Assembly (NCBI GenBank): GCA_017469845.1
Contig: JAFUFP010000028.1
Span: 94,915 to 158,914 of the forward strand
Length of the DNA: 64,000 nt
Direction of reading: 5' to 3'
DNA from: Bacteroidales bacterium
GTDB lineage: Bacteria > Bacteroidota > Bacteroidia > Bacteroidales > UBA932
Under the pieces are notes generated by a model. That model had not been told where the DNA came from. It saw only the letters and a program-made list of their open reading frames with translations, and did not search any database. Both the position numbers and the translations under genes were made by a program. Positions within the stretch are counted from its first letter, which is position 1. Each line of letters begins with the position of its first letter. This document shows, piece by piece, positions 41,880-49,595 of the stretch.

Positions 41880-42749
41880 TCAGGGGATTATTATCTTGTA
41901 TGTCTTCCCCGGTTTAACGGTGAGTTTTGAGTCCCTCAGCCAAAGATTCGCCTCTTTGAGTTTCCTGTAGGTGGTCCCATGTGATATCGCAAAATCCACC
42001 AATGAAGATATCGTCCCGGAGACATTCACAGTCTCTTTTGGAGGATAGTACGGATACATGTCGTTTGCATCGACGTAGAATCCGAACAGCGTGGGATTCT
42101 CGAAGAGCATCTTGACGGCGAGAAGACGGTACATGTAACGTGCGGTTTCTTCAGGGAGCCACAGTTCGAGGGCTGTTTTCTGCTTCTGGTCGGAAAGTCT
42201 TCTGCTTATGCCGGCCTGTCCGGCATTGTAGCTTGCGGCTACGGTCATCCAGTCACCGTATTTCTCGTAGGCGGATTTGAGATACTTGCATGCTGCTAGG
42301 GTCTCTTTTTCGATGTTGTACCTTTCGTCCACTTCAGCGGTCACTTCCAATCCATAAGTTTGGGCCGTGGCTTTTGTGAATTGCCACAATCCGGCGGCAC
42401 CGGCTGACGAAAGTGCCTTCGGGTCAAGGTTGCTTTCGATGGCCATCAGGTATTTGAGGTCTTCCGGAATTCCTTCCCTTTTGAGGATCGGCACTATTTG
42501 GCCGAAATACCTCTCCGATTTTTTCAGCATCAGAGTGGTGTTTGTGTGCATGTAAGTGAATGACACCAGTTCGCGGTCCATCCTTTCGAAATAGTCGCTT
42601 CTGTCGAATCTTATCGTATCTCCGGCGAATGCTACGTAGTCGGGGACTCTGGGGGGTTGCTTATGGAGAAACTCCTGGGCATAATGTGTCTGGGCGAATG
42701 CAGCCGCTGATATCGTAATGACGAGTATAGAAGAAAGAATGCGTTTCAT
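41880..42749 (-). CDS. Lytic transglycosylase (MltD-like) with a LysM-like C-terminus
   Basis: 289 residues from ATG 42749, which begins a signal peptide (ISAAAFA/QT); an in-frame upstream start at 42773 only adds eight residues. The catalytic domain shows the family-1 transglycosylase motif AIESNLDPKALSSAGAAGLW with catalytic Glu105, then VAASYNAGQ. The C-terminal ~60 residues (ISSLVDFAISHGTTYRKLKEANLWL) resemble a LysM peptidoglycan-binding repeat. It cleaves glycan strands between MurNAc and GlcNAc in the periplasm with formation of anhydro-MurNAc. It stands alone between the operons on both sides, with no clear promoter. Confidence 0.92.
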   Translation of the reverse strand: MKRILSSILVITISAAAFAQTHYAQEFLHKQPPRVPDYVAFAGDTIRFDRSDYFERMDRELVSFTYMHTNTTLMLKKSERYFGQIVPILKREGIPEDLKYLMAIESNLDPKALSSAGAAGLWQFTKATAQTYGLEVTAEVDERYNIEKETLAACKYLKSAYEKYGDWMTVAASYNAGQAGISRRLSDQKQKTALELWLPEETARYMYRLLAVKMLFENPTLFGFYVDANDMYPYYPPKETVNVSGTISSLVDFAISHGTTYRKLKEANLWLRDSKLTVKPGKTYKIIIP

Positions 42750-42801
42750 ATCCGGGAGTGTATTACAGCACAAGATACGTATTTTTCCGATACTTTGGCA
42801 A

Positions 42802-42841
42802 CGAAAAAAAGGAAGAGATTTCCATGAATGATCTCTTCCTT
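42802..42841 (-). terminator. Intrinsic terminator of the SIS-lplA-SDR operon
   Basis: AAGGAAGAGAT (42809-42819) and ATCTCTTCCTT (42831-42841) form a perfect 11-bp stem. On the minus strand it is followed by TTTTTTT, a classic terminator 42 nt after the dehydrogenase stop. Confidence 0.9.
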
Positions 42842-42882
42842 ATAAGAATGGGATTGTGCGGGAAAACTACGCTCCCTTTCGA

Positions 42883-43590
42883 TCAGTCGAAGGCCAAGCC
42901 TCCGAATCTTCTGATATAGAACTGGTCTATGGTTCCCTTTCCTTTCTTTGTCACGATGAAACGGACGATTTCTCCGATTTCTTCGGGAGCGATGAGATCG
43001 TTCGGGTCGATGTCGGGTCTCATCTTCTTGACCATTTCGGTGGCGACACCTCCGGGGCTTATCAGATGCACCCTGATGCCGAAAGGTTGGACTTCTTTCG
43101 CCAGCACTTTAGTGAATCCCGCCAAAGCGTGCTTCGATGAAGCGTAGGCGCTCTGGTGGATGTACCCCTTGAATCCGACGACCGAACATATGTTGATTAT
43201 GATCGGTTTGGTTGACTTCTTGAGGGGCTCAAGTGCGGCTTTGCAGATGAAGAAAGGAGCCTTCGCGTTCACCGCGAAAATCCTGTCCCACTCTTCCGGG
43301 GAAACCTCAGTGAAACTTCCTTTCTGGGGGATTCCGGCGCAGTTGACAAGAACATCAAGGCCTCCGAAATGTTCCACCGTCTTTTCCACAATCATGGAAT
43401 ATGATGGCGTTTGGGTGAGGTCCGCCTCTATTTTGAGGACCTTCACTCCTTTTGCAGTAGCCAGAACGGAAGTCTCTTCGAGTGTGGAAGAGTCCCTTCC
43501 GACAATGGCCAGGTCATATCCGATGTCGGCCAGCTCAAGTGCTATGGTTTTCCCGATTCCGCGGGATGCTCCGGTTACAAGTGCTATCAT
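42883..43590 (-). CDS. Short-chain dehydrogenase/reductase
   Basis: 235 residues. Classical SDR: cofactor loop TGASRGIGK at the start, NCAGIP (~88), catalytic Ser in INICSVVGF and YASSKHA (Tyr/Lys). The N-terminus begins directly at the first beta strand (MIALVTGAS), supporting this start. It prefers NADPH if the Arg after TGAS and GRDSS are used as usual (inference). Third gene of a minus-strand operon, 11 nt after the lipoate ligase gene; substrate unknown. Sequences of this kind are often labelled 3-oxoacyl-ACP reductase, without proof. Confidence 0.88.
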   Translation of the reverse strand: MIALVTGASRGIGKTIALELADIGYDLAIVGRDSSTLEETSVLATAKGVKVLKIEADLTQTPSYSMIVEKTVEHFGGLDVLVNCAGIPQKGSFTEVSPEEWDRIFAVNAKAPFFICKAALEPLKKSTKPIIINICSVVGFKGYIHQSAYASSKHALAGFTKVLAKEVQPFGIRVHLISPGGVATEMVKKMRPDIDPNDLIAPEEIGEIVRFIVTKKGKGTIDQFYIRRFGGLAFD

Positions 43591-43601
43591 CTTTTGTGGG
43601 T

Positions 43602-44600
43602 TTATGTTACTTTGAAAAGGGACAGAATCTCTTCTTCCGTTACCAAGTCGAAGTACTCGTTTATGTTTCTTCCGCTCCTCAGGACCTTGAGTATCTCCCT
43701 TTCATCATCCCGGACACCTTCCAGGAGCTTCTCGAGTTCATCGGTGGGGAGATTCCCTATGTAATCCCCTCCGAAACGGACATCCGTAAGGAGGCCGTGG
43801 TTCACACCGTAGTGCACTTCGACAGTCCCGCATTTGAATTTCGAGGACTTGCGGAATTCCGCCTTGGGAGACCTCCCGAAGATCCATTCCCAGGTCCTGA
43901 ACTTGGAATCCGCGAAGGATTCAATCTCTCTGAGCTGGGACTCCGAAAGGAAGAGTTCGGCGTCATGGCTTCCGTCTTCGTTGCGGGACATGATTTCATG
44001 AAGGGCTGACTGGAATTCCTCTATCCCTGAGAATCCCGGGAGATAATCCTTCAGATTGGCGACTTTGCTCCGGACAGAAGCTATACCGGCTGAAGACAGC
44101 TTGCTTCCCGGAACTGAAAGGGCCTTGGTGAGTTTGTCGAGGTCGACGTCATACATCAGAGTGCCGTGGACCATGAGTCTGTCCTTGTACACTCTCTTGG
44201 CGTATCCTGAGCATTTGCGTCCGTCGACCATGATGTCGTTCCTTCCGCTCAGAAATGCGTCAACGCCCAGGGAACGCAGCGCGTCTACCATGAAATGCAG
44301 ATACCCCGGGTAATCTTTGTCAAGATCCGAGGATCTCCCCGCGATGGTGTAGTTGAGATTCTGGAGGTCGTGGTATACGGCTCCGCCTCCCGTCACCCGT
44401 CTTACCGGAAGGATCCCGTTTTTTTCAAGATACGGGATGTTGACTTCCGCATAGGCGTTCTGGTTCATTCCGATGATGACGGAAGGGGAGTTCTGCCACA
44501 GGTAGAATACCGGACATGGCAGATCCATCCTCTCAAGAACAAACTCGTCGAAGGCCATATTGAAATATGGATCCTTCGACGTGTTTCGTAAGTATCTCAT
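43602..44600 (-). CDS. lplA: Lipoate-protein ligase A
   Basis: 332 residues. N-terminal ligase domain: NMAFDEFVLER, WQNSPSVIIGMNQN, the lipoate-binding RRVTGGGAVYHD (~68-79) and the Lys-containing NDIMVDGRKCSGYAKRV (~121). A C-terminal accessory domain (~255-330) is present, as in full-length LplA. It activates lipoate with ATP and attaches it to lipoyl domains. In this window the likely acceptor is the E2 protein encoded at 30764. It follows the SIS-domain gene by 24 nt and precedes the dehydrogenase by 11 nt. Confidence 0.92.
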   Translation of the reverse strand: MRYLRNTSKDPYFNMAFDEFVLERMDLPCPVFYLWQNSPSVIIGMNQNAYAEVNIPYLEKNGILPVRRVTGGGAVYHDLQNLNYTIAGRSSDLDKDYPGYLHFMVDALRSLGVDAFLSGRNDIMVDGRKCSGYAKRVYKDRLMVHGTLMYDVDLDKLTKALSVPGSKLSSAGIASVRSKVANLKDYLPGFSGIEEFQSALHEIMSRNEDGSHDAELFLSESQLREIESFADSKFRTWEWIFGRSPKAEFRKSSKFKCGTVEVHYGVNHGLLTDVRFGGDYIGNLPTDELEKLLEGVRDDEREILKVLRSGRNINEYFDLVTEEEILSLFKVT

Positions 44601-44624
44601 TTCGTGGATATGTGCGGAATGATT

Positions 44625-45635
44625 TTACATTTCGTTGCCGACCTTGCGTGCCCTCTGGGGCTTGTCGAGGTTGATGCCGTCAGCGGTAGCGATCTCGACG
44701 AGAAGGTTCCAACCTGCGCAGAGGTATACGTACTGCTGGAGCTCACCTGCGTCGGGAACCACAATCGTGGTGAAAGGGGTCTCCTTTGTGTCGATTGCGA
44801 CAACGTGGACATTCGCTCCGTTGAATACGGTCTGATACTTGGCGTATTCGCTTTCGATGGGGTTGATCACGAAGACGATGTCACCGTCCTGCATAACCTC
44901 CTCGGGTCCGTGGAGAGCGTAGGTGCCCTCGAGGAAGTCACTCTTGCGGCGGGTGATTTCGTTGGTCTTGAGGGTGAGCTCTTCAGCTACACCGTCGTTC
45001 ATTCCGGCGAAGTAGATTGTCTTTGCTCCTCTTGCCCATTCGACGACCTGTGCGGGAATCTGGAGGGTAAGTGCGGTCTCGACCTTTCCGGCGAGAGTGT
45101 CCATGCATTTTGAGCAAACCTGTTTTCCGGCGAGATCACGGATTACGGCCTCGCAGAAGAGAGCCTGCTCAACAACGCTCTTGGTAGCGGCGACGGCATT
45201 CTCCCATCCGCATTTGAGGACGTGGGTCTTGACGCAGACCTCCTCAAGAGGGGTAGCCTCGTTGGCGGTAAGTCCGTAGTACTCCTTGTGGCCCTCTTTC
45301 TTGAGTTGATTGGCGAGCATGAGGGTCTCTTTTGTTCTTCCGGAGTTGGAATCGCAGATGACGGTATATTTGCTCAGGTCATATTCGCATGCCTGGTGTG
45401 ATCCTTCCGTATGCACATTGGCTTCAACACCCCACTGGAGGGCCTTGCGGATTGCGTTCTTGGCGGGCATAATGCGGCTTGAGCCTTCGCCTGAGAACAA
45501 TATTTTGCCGGTCCTTTTCACGGATTCGGTAACGAAAGCGGCGTCGGCGGGGTCAAATTTGCGGACAGTCTCGATGGTGTCCATCATCTCCTGCACCAGA
45601 TAGAACTGGGAGTACTTTGTTTCTTTGAGGTTCAT
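44625..45635 (-). CDS. Double-SIS-domain sugar-phosphate isomerase/deaminase-like protein
   Basis: 336 residues, cytoplasmic. Two SIS domains are seen: the first contains ILFSGEGSSRIMPAKNA and CDSNSGRTKETLMLA (~91-105), the second IYFAGMNDGVAEELTLK and GPEEVMQDGD. The layout equals the isomerase half of GlmS and the AgaS/FrlB group, without the glutaminase domain. Likely substrates are amino- or keto-sugar 6-phosphates; which one cannot be told. It has its own promoter (minus-strand TATCTTTG at 45700-45707) and heads the operon with lplA and the SDR gene. Confidence 0.8.
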   Translation of the reverse strand: MNLKETKYSQFYLVQEMMDTIETVRKFDPADAAFVTESVKRTGKILFSGEGSSRIMPAKNAIRKALQWGVEANVHTEGSHQACEYDLSKYTVICDSNSGRTKETLMLANQLKKEGHKEYYGLTANEATPLEEVCVKTHVLKCGWENAVAATKSVVEQALFCEAVIRDLAGKQVCSKCMDTLAGKVETALTLQIPAQVVEWARGAKTIYFAGMNDGVAEELTLKTNEITRRKSDFLEGTYALHGPEEVMQDGDIVFVINPIESEYAKYQTVFNGANVHVVAIDTKETPFTTIVVPDAGELQQYVYLCAGWNLLVEIATADGINLDKPQRARKVGNEM

Positions 45636-45699
45636 AAAAATGTGTTTGTCTAATTGTTTGTCTCGCTGTTTGTGTGTTTGTGATCATCGTCACATCATG

Positions 45700-45707
45700 C
45701 AAAGATA
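45700..45707 (-). promoter_or_regulatory. Minus-strand -7 element (TATCTTTG) of the SIS-lplA-SDR operon
   Basis: The minus strand reads TATCTTTGC, a full match to TAnnTTTG, 65 nt before the SIS gene ATG (45635). The leader is rich in CAAACA repeats. Confidence 0.65.
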
Positions 45708-45777
45708 CATAAAAATCCATAATGGCCTTTCTCTGTGGCGGTTCTTATTTATTCTTTTTGAGGGGGAATTACGGATC

Positions 45778-46659
45778 TCAGTGTCGCTCGAATCTTGATA
45801 TCTCCGGGAAATGTTTTTCGAAGGCATCATTAACCATATCGCGGTATTTCCGGAAATCTTCCTCCTCCATATGAACGTCATTGATGCAGATCATTTTTGT
45901 CGAGGGGTTCAGGATGTTCGATACGATGGTTTCGGCGCTGTGTACGGCGGGGGAGAGGTGCTTGTTGGAAATCTTCCCGGGATAAGTGAGTCCTTTGTAA
46001 TACAGATAATCGACGAACAGGTATTGGTTGAAATTTTCCGTGGTGCGTAGTCTGGACACACGGCGGAAGATTTCCTCCTTCGCGAAACCGTACACCGCTT
46101 CGCTTTGGCTCTTCATCATCGGAGAACACGTATGTTGGGGACGCACGAAGGTGAGTCCCGGTTTCATGCCGAGGGCTCTTCTTGCTTCATGGTCCGAATT
46201 CCGGACCCTCTTCTTGTATTTGCCTCCGGCGAAAAGGTGATGCGCGAATCCTATCACCGCTTTGCCGTCCCTGAAGAAGTCCTCCTTCGGGCAGTCCATC
46301 ACCGGGAACATGTCGTCATTGAAATACAGGAACTCTTCCCCGAGCTCCGGTATGAGATGCATGAACATCTCGATGGTGGTGCTGTTGAAAGTGGGAAGGA
46401 ACCGCTCCGGAATGATATCCTTGTGGCGGACAACTTTCACAGTGTCCCTGTTCACCCAATCTGGCACCTGGCTGTCACCGGATACGAGGAGGAAGACGTT
46501 TTCTATCGAGGGGATATGTTTTTCAATTCCACGGAGGAGATACTTGAGGGTTCCCCAATCGCGGTACCGTTTTGCCATGACTTCTCCACCGACGGCATCG
46601 GCATATTCCTTCTGCCATACGGGATCAAGTCCATTGACGTAAGTGAGTATAGCGTCCAT
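45778..46659 (-). CDS. Stealth-type hexose-1-phosphate transferase (capsule/glycan synthesis)
   Basis: 293 residues from ATG 46659, chosen because Stealth proteins start at conserved region 1 (DAILTYVNGLDPVW) and because it lies 2 nt after the upstream stop. Conserved region 2 is clear: RDWGTLKYLLRGIEKHIP, VFLLVSGDSQVPDWVN, VVRHKDIIP, LPTFNSTTIEM, FLYFNDDMFP. Later regions include HTCSPMMK and INDVHMEE. Stealth proteins transfer sugar-phosphate to build capsule or teichoic-like polymers, and eukaryotic homologues are GlcNAc-phosphotransferases. It is the last gene of a three-gene operon with a glycosyltransferase and an esterase-like protein. Confidence 0.87.
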   Translation of the reverse strand: MDAILTYVNGLDPVWQKEYADAVGGEVMAKRYRDWGTLKYLLRGIEKHIPSIENVFLLVSGDSQVPDWVNRDTVKVVRHKDIIPERFLPTFNSTTIEMFMHLIPELGEEFLYFNDDMFPVMDCPKEDFFRDGKAVIGFAHHLFAGGKYKKRVRNSDHEARRALGMKPGLTFVRPQHTCSPMMKSQSEAVYGFAKEEIFRRVSRLRTTENFNQYLFVDYLYYKGLTYPGKISNKHLSPAVHSAETIVSNILNPSTKMICINDVHMEEEDFRKYRDMVNDAFEKHFPEISRFERH

Positions 46660-46661
46660 TG

Positions 46662-47507
46662 TCAGATTTTTTCTTTGAGGGAGAAATGCCCGTCGAGAGC
46701 CTTCCACTGCTTGTCATTCCTGTTCTCGGTCCCCTTGTTGATCTTTCGGAGGGATACTTTCTGCGAACTCTTCACCGTGATGGGCTTGGGGAAAAACGGT
46801 CCGCAAGCGACCTTTATTCCGTTGGTGATTTCGACGGCCTTGAGCCAAAGGTCATCGGCGGTAGGGGCCAGTGCCTTTGCTCTCTCCATGTCGCAGAAAG
46901 AGTCCAGCGGGAGACCGGCAGGATACAGGACACCGGCAAAACCGAGAGCCACGTTCCTGTGGTCAGGTTCCCTTTCGGAAGAGGACTTCTTCCAGAATGC
47001 GTATTCATGGAAATGTGTCGGGTCTATGACCGCCCCTATATTGCAGCATACCGCTCCGGGATACTTGGTGCTGAGGGAAAGGAGCCTTTGCAGAGTGTCT
47101 TTCCTGTAGTAGCAGTCGTCATCCACCGTTATGACCGACGCCTTCGGGAAAGTCTGCAGGGCATATAGGTACTTGTTGTGGCAGCGTAGGTTGTAGGGGA
47201 GGAAGATGATTTCCACGCCGAGGGGGATGTACTTTTTGAGTGAGGCGGGAACATCGTCCAGTTTGTGGGGGAATTCCTCTTCAGTGAGCGCGATGATTAT
47301 CCTGTCCGGGAGGCAGGTCTGACGGAAGAGGGATTCGACGGTTATCCAAAGTCCGTCGATCCTGGCGGGAAAGGAAGTGAGGGAGACGACGGTGCCGTCT
47401 TCCTTTCCGGAAAGTTTCCCGTGTGCGGAATTCTTCATGGGTTTTACCCAAAGAGGGAGCGTGACCTCCTTTGCCGAGCGGACGATATTCGAAAGGAACT
47501 TTCTCAT
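46662..47507 (-). CDS. Glycosyltransferase (GT-A-like, DDD motif)
   Basis: 281 residues, no signal peptide. The N-terminal half has TVVSLTSFPARIDGLW followed by SLFRQTCLPDRIIIALT and the metal-binding VITVDDDCYY, typical of GT-A-fold glycosyltransferases; FHEYAFWKK and TADDLWLKA follow. No close named family is recognised. Linked to the Stealth gene (2 nt) and to the esterase-like gene (4 nt upstream), it probably works on the same surface glycan. Sugar donor unknown. Confidence 0.75.
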   Translation of the reverse strand: MRKFLSNIVRSAKEVTLPLWVKPMKNSAHGKLSGKEDGTVVSLTSFPARIDGLWITVESLFRQTCLPDRIIIALTEEEFPHKLDDVPASLKKYIPLGVEIIFLPYNLRCHNKYLYALQTFPKASVITVDDDCYYRKDTLQRLLSLSTKYPGAVCCNIGAVIDPTHFHEYAFWKKSSSEREPDHRNVALGFAGVLYPAGLPLDSFCDMERAKALAPTADDLWLKAVEITNGIKVACGPFFPKPITVKSSQKVSLRKINKGTENRNDKQWKALDGHFSLKEKI

Positions 47508-47511
47508 GGGG

Positions 47512-48102
47512 CTATCTGTTTGGGGTGTTACTGATGAAAGACTGTATTCCCGGTACTATCCACTGCTTCATCTGGGGATATGTGGGAAGGTGCTTGCCGG
47601 GATAGGAGATCCCTCTGCCGGGATAGTGGAGGGAGAATTCGTCCCCGCACCGGACCATCTCGTCCTTATCGGCGAAGAATCCCAATGTGGAGGCGATCTC
47701 ATTGTCGTCAAGGGAATCGAACTGGCCCTCTTCCATCTTTTCCCATCCGGCGCAGATTTCCGGGGTGATGGTGAACGAAGTCGCTCCGTCTTGCCTCGGG
47801 GAGAGATACTTGACTTCTCCGATCATCGTCTTCATGAGGCGGGCGATATGGAAATCGGGGTTTATGATGACTTTCTTCCTTCCCCTCAGCTTCTGGGTTA
47901 TGAATCCTCCCATGGACATTCCTACCACGAGGTCCGGATTCTCCTTCGAAAGAATGGAATTCACAAGGGACATGGCTTCGTCCGGGTCAATCGGTATGTC
48001 CGGGGAAATGACTTCGCACGGCTTCATCAGCATCCTCAGCATATCGGCCATCTTGTAGAGTCCGGAAGAGGCAAGTCCATGTATGAAAAGTATTTTGAGC
48101 AT
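47512..48102 (-). CDS. YqiA-like alpha/beta-hydrolase esterase
   Basis: 196 residues from ATG 48102, where the sequence begins with the first strand and oxyanion loop ILFIHGLASSG; upstream in-frame sequence (to 48342) lacks any domain character. Nucleophile elbow GMSMGGF (Ser63); the likely His lies near the C-terminus (SFSLHYPGRGISYPGKHLPT). Size and motifs fit the YqiA/YcfP family of small esterases. Heads the operon with the glycosyltransferase and Stealth genes; promoter at 48124-48131. Confidence 0.75.
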   Translation of the reverse strand: MLKILFIHGLASSGLYKMADMLRMLMKPCEVISPDIPIDPDEAMSLVNSILSKENPDLVVGMSMGGFITQKLRGRKKVIINPDFHIARLMKTMIGEVKYLSPRQDGATSFTITPEICAGWEKMEEGQFDSLDDNEIASTLGFFADKDEMVRCGDEFSLHYPGRGISYPGKHLPTYPQMKQWIVPGIQSFISNTPNR

Positions 48103-48123
48103 TCCTGTAAAGCTACGTTTCCA

Positions 48124-48131
48124 CAAAGTTA
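48124..48131 (-). promoter_or_regulatory. Minus-strand promoter: TAACTTTG with TTG at 23-nt spacing
   Basis: On the minus strand TAACTTTG (48131-48124) lies 21 nt before the esterase ATG, and TTG (48157-48155) is 23 nt upstream, within the 17-23 range reported for Bacteroidetes -33/-7 promoters. This is the most complete promoter in the window. Confidence 0.65.
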
Positions 48132-48227
48132 CTGCTTTTACCGGATAAATCTGACAATCGGGCAGAAATACTCCCGAAACGGGTTTGGCACGCCCTGTGC
48201 AGCAATGAAGGCAAAAACACCGTGAAT

Positions 48228-48794
48228 ATGCCACGCTGCTTGAGGATAATATTCGCCACCATCTTCTCAGCCTTTGTCGTGCTGGGATGCGGCCGCGCTC
48301 CGCAGGAGGATACCACTTTGAAAGAGATCGAAGGGTTATCATCCGTAAAGGAACTCGGCCTGGTAGAATTCCGTATCAGGAAGATAATAAAGGCCAACGA
48401 CGTAGGCGAGTGGTACAAGATAGGGGACAGGAAGATCCTTTTCAGTTGCACGGCTTATCTGAAAGCCGGAGTCGACATGTCCTCTTTCAGGATTGAGGAC
48501 GTCGTTTACGACAGGGAAGCCGGTACGGTATCCATTTCCGTCCCGCATGCTTCTCTCCTGTCCATAAACATGCCTCCCTCCGAAATAAAGTTGGAGTATG
48601 ACCAGGTCTCGATGCTGAGGTCCTCTTTCACCGCACAGGAACGGAACCTTCTTCTCCGTCAGGGGGAGAAGCAGATCCGGGACAGCGTCCCTTCTTTGGG
48701 AATACTTGAGAAGGCCGAAGAAAATGCCCGTGCCTTCTTCGTCTCGCTTTTCTCGAAGATGGGATTTTCATCCATTGAAGTGATTTTCAAATAG
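48228..48794 (+). CDS. DUF4230 lipoprotein
   Basis: 188 residues from ATG 48228 (a GTG at 48222 is in frame). Lipoprotein signal with VVLGC (Cys21 by the ATG start). The mature part (LGLVEFRIRKIIKAND..., KILFSCTAYLKAGVDMS, VSISVPHASLLSINMPPSEIK) has the alternating strand pattern of DUF4230 proteins, a family of unknown function with one N-terminal membrane anchor. The next gene, 8 nt downstream, encodes a second member. The two together probably act at the envelope; nothing more specific can be said. Confidence 0.75.
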   Translation: MPRCLRIIFATIFSAFVVLGCGRAPQEDTTLKEIEGLSSVKELGLVEFRIRKIIKANDVGEWYKIGDRKILFSCTAYLKAGVDMSSFRIEDVVYDREAGTVSISVPHASLLSINMPPSEIKLEYDQVSMLRSSFTAQERNLLLRQGEKQIRDSVPSLGILEKAEENARAFFVSLFSKMGFSSIEVIFK

Positions 48795-48802
48795 TTCGGA
48801 CT

Positions 48803-49486
48803 ATGGAAAAGGGCAAGACTAATACCAGGGAGAAGAAGAAAATCACCATCACTGTTTCACCGACACTGATAATGCTGGCGATTCTTGTTCTGTGTATCCT
48901 GTGGACAATAATCCATATGAAGAACAAGGAAAAGCGGGAACTCAAGATAGATGAGACGCCGGTAGTCGTCGAGAAGGTAAGGACGCTCGGGGAACTTACC
49001 ACGGCCTGTTATTACGATGAACTCGTGCTGCAGGGATCGAAGAGGAATTATTTCTCAACCACCCCGCTCGGCGTTCTGGCCAGGGACGGTTTCGGAAAAG
49101 ATGTTGATGACCACCTTGTCATCGTCGCCAAGGGTGAAGTGAGAGCCGGTGTGGATCTTCTTGAATTGTCCGGGGAGGACATCCGTTTCGTAGAAGATAC
49201 GGTTTTCGTGAAGCTTCCCGAGGCCAAATATCTGGACATCATCGTGAACCCGTCTGACTTTGAGATTTTCGCGGAATCCGGCACCTGGACACATGAGCAG
49301 GTCACGAGACTTCAGAATACGGCCAAAGAAAGGCTTCTTCAGGGAGCGGATTACTATGGCCTCAAGATGAAGGCGTATGAAGGTGCCATGGATGCAGTGA
49401 CCACCCTTCTGGAAGCGGCCGGATATACGTACATACGGTTCGATCACGCTCCCACGTATATAAAACTCCCCGCACCGAAGGATTGA
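48803..49486 (+). CDS. DUF4230 membrane-anchored protein
   Basis: 227 residues. Basic N-terminus, then one transmembrane segment (about residues 18-38, SPTLIMLAILVLCILWTII) and an extracytoplasmic DUF4230 domain (LGELTTACYYDELVLQG ..., HLVIVAKGEVRAGVDLLEL, VFVKLPEAKYLDIIVNPSDFE). The paired arrangement AGVDxxxL then V-xVPxA/LPEA is shared with the lipoprotein before it, so the two are paralogues with different anchors. Convergent with the GH3 gene; a strong bidirectional hairpin separates them. Confidence 0.78.
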   Translation: MEKGKTNTREKKKITITVSPTLIMLAILVLCILWTIIHMKNKEKRELKIDETPVVVEKVRTLGELTTACYYDELVLQGSKRNYFSTTPLGVLARDGFGKDVDDHLVIVAKGEVRAGVDLLELSGEDIRFVEDTVFVKLPEAKYLDIIVNPSDFEIFAESGTWTHEQVTRLQNTAKERLLQGADYYGLKMKAYEGAMDAVTTLLEAAGYTYIRFDHAPTYIKLPAPKD

Positions 49487-49528
49487 TTTTCCGTTCTGTG
49501 GACGGAAGCTTGATATCGCAGAATACGG

Positions 49529-49566
49529 CAATGGCCGCATCGCTTTTCACAACGATGCGGCCATTG
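49529..49566. terminator. Bidirectional hairpin between convergent genes
   Basis: A perfect 14-bp stem: CAATGGCCGCATCG (49529-49542) and CGATGCGGCCATTG (49553-49566), loop CTTTTCACAA. It lies between the DUF4230 stop (49486) and the GH3 stop (49596) and can end transcription from both sides. Confidence 0.85.
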
Positions 49567-49595
49567 ATGTGATGTATCCTCTTGACAGGAAGGAA

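Noticed and set aside
46105..47109. 334-codon plus-strand frame over the Stealth and glycosyltransferase genes
   Set aside because: It has no recognisable domain and overlaps two genes with strong motifs.
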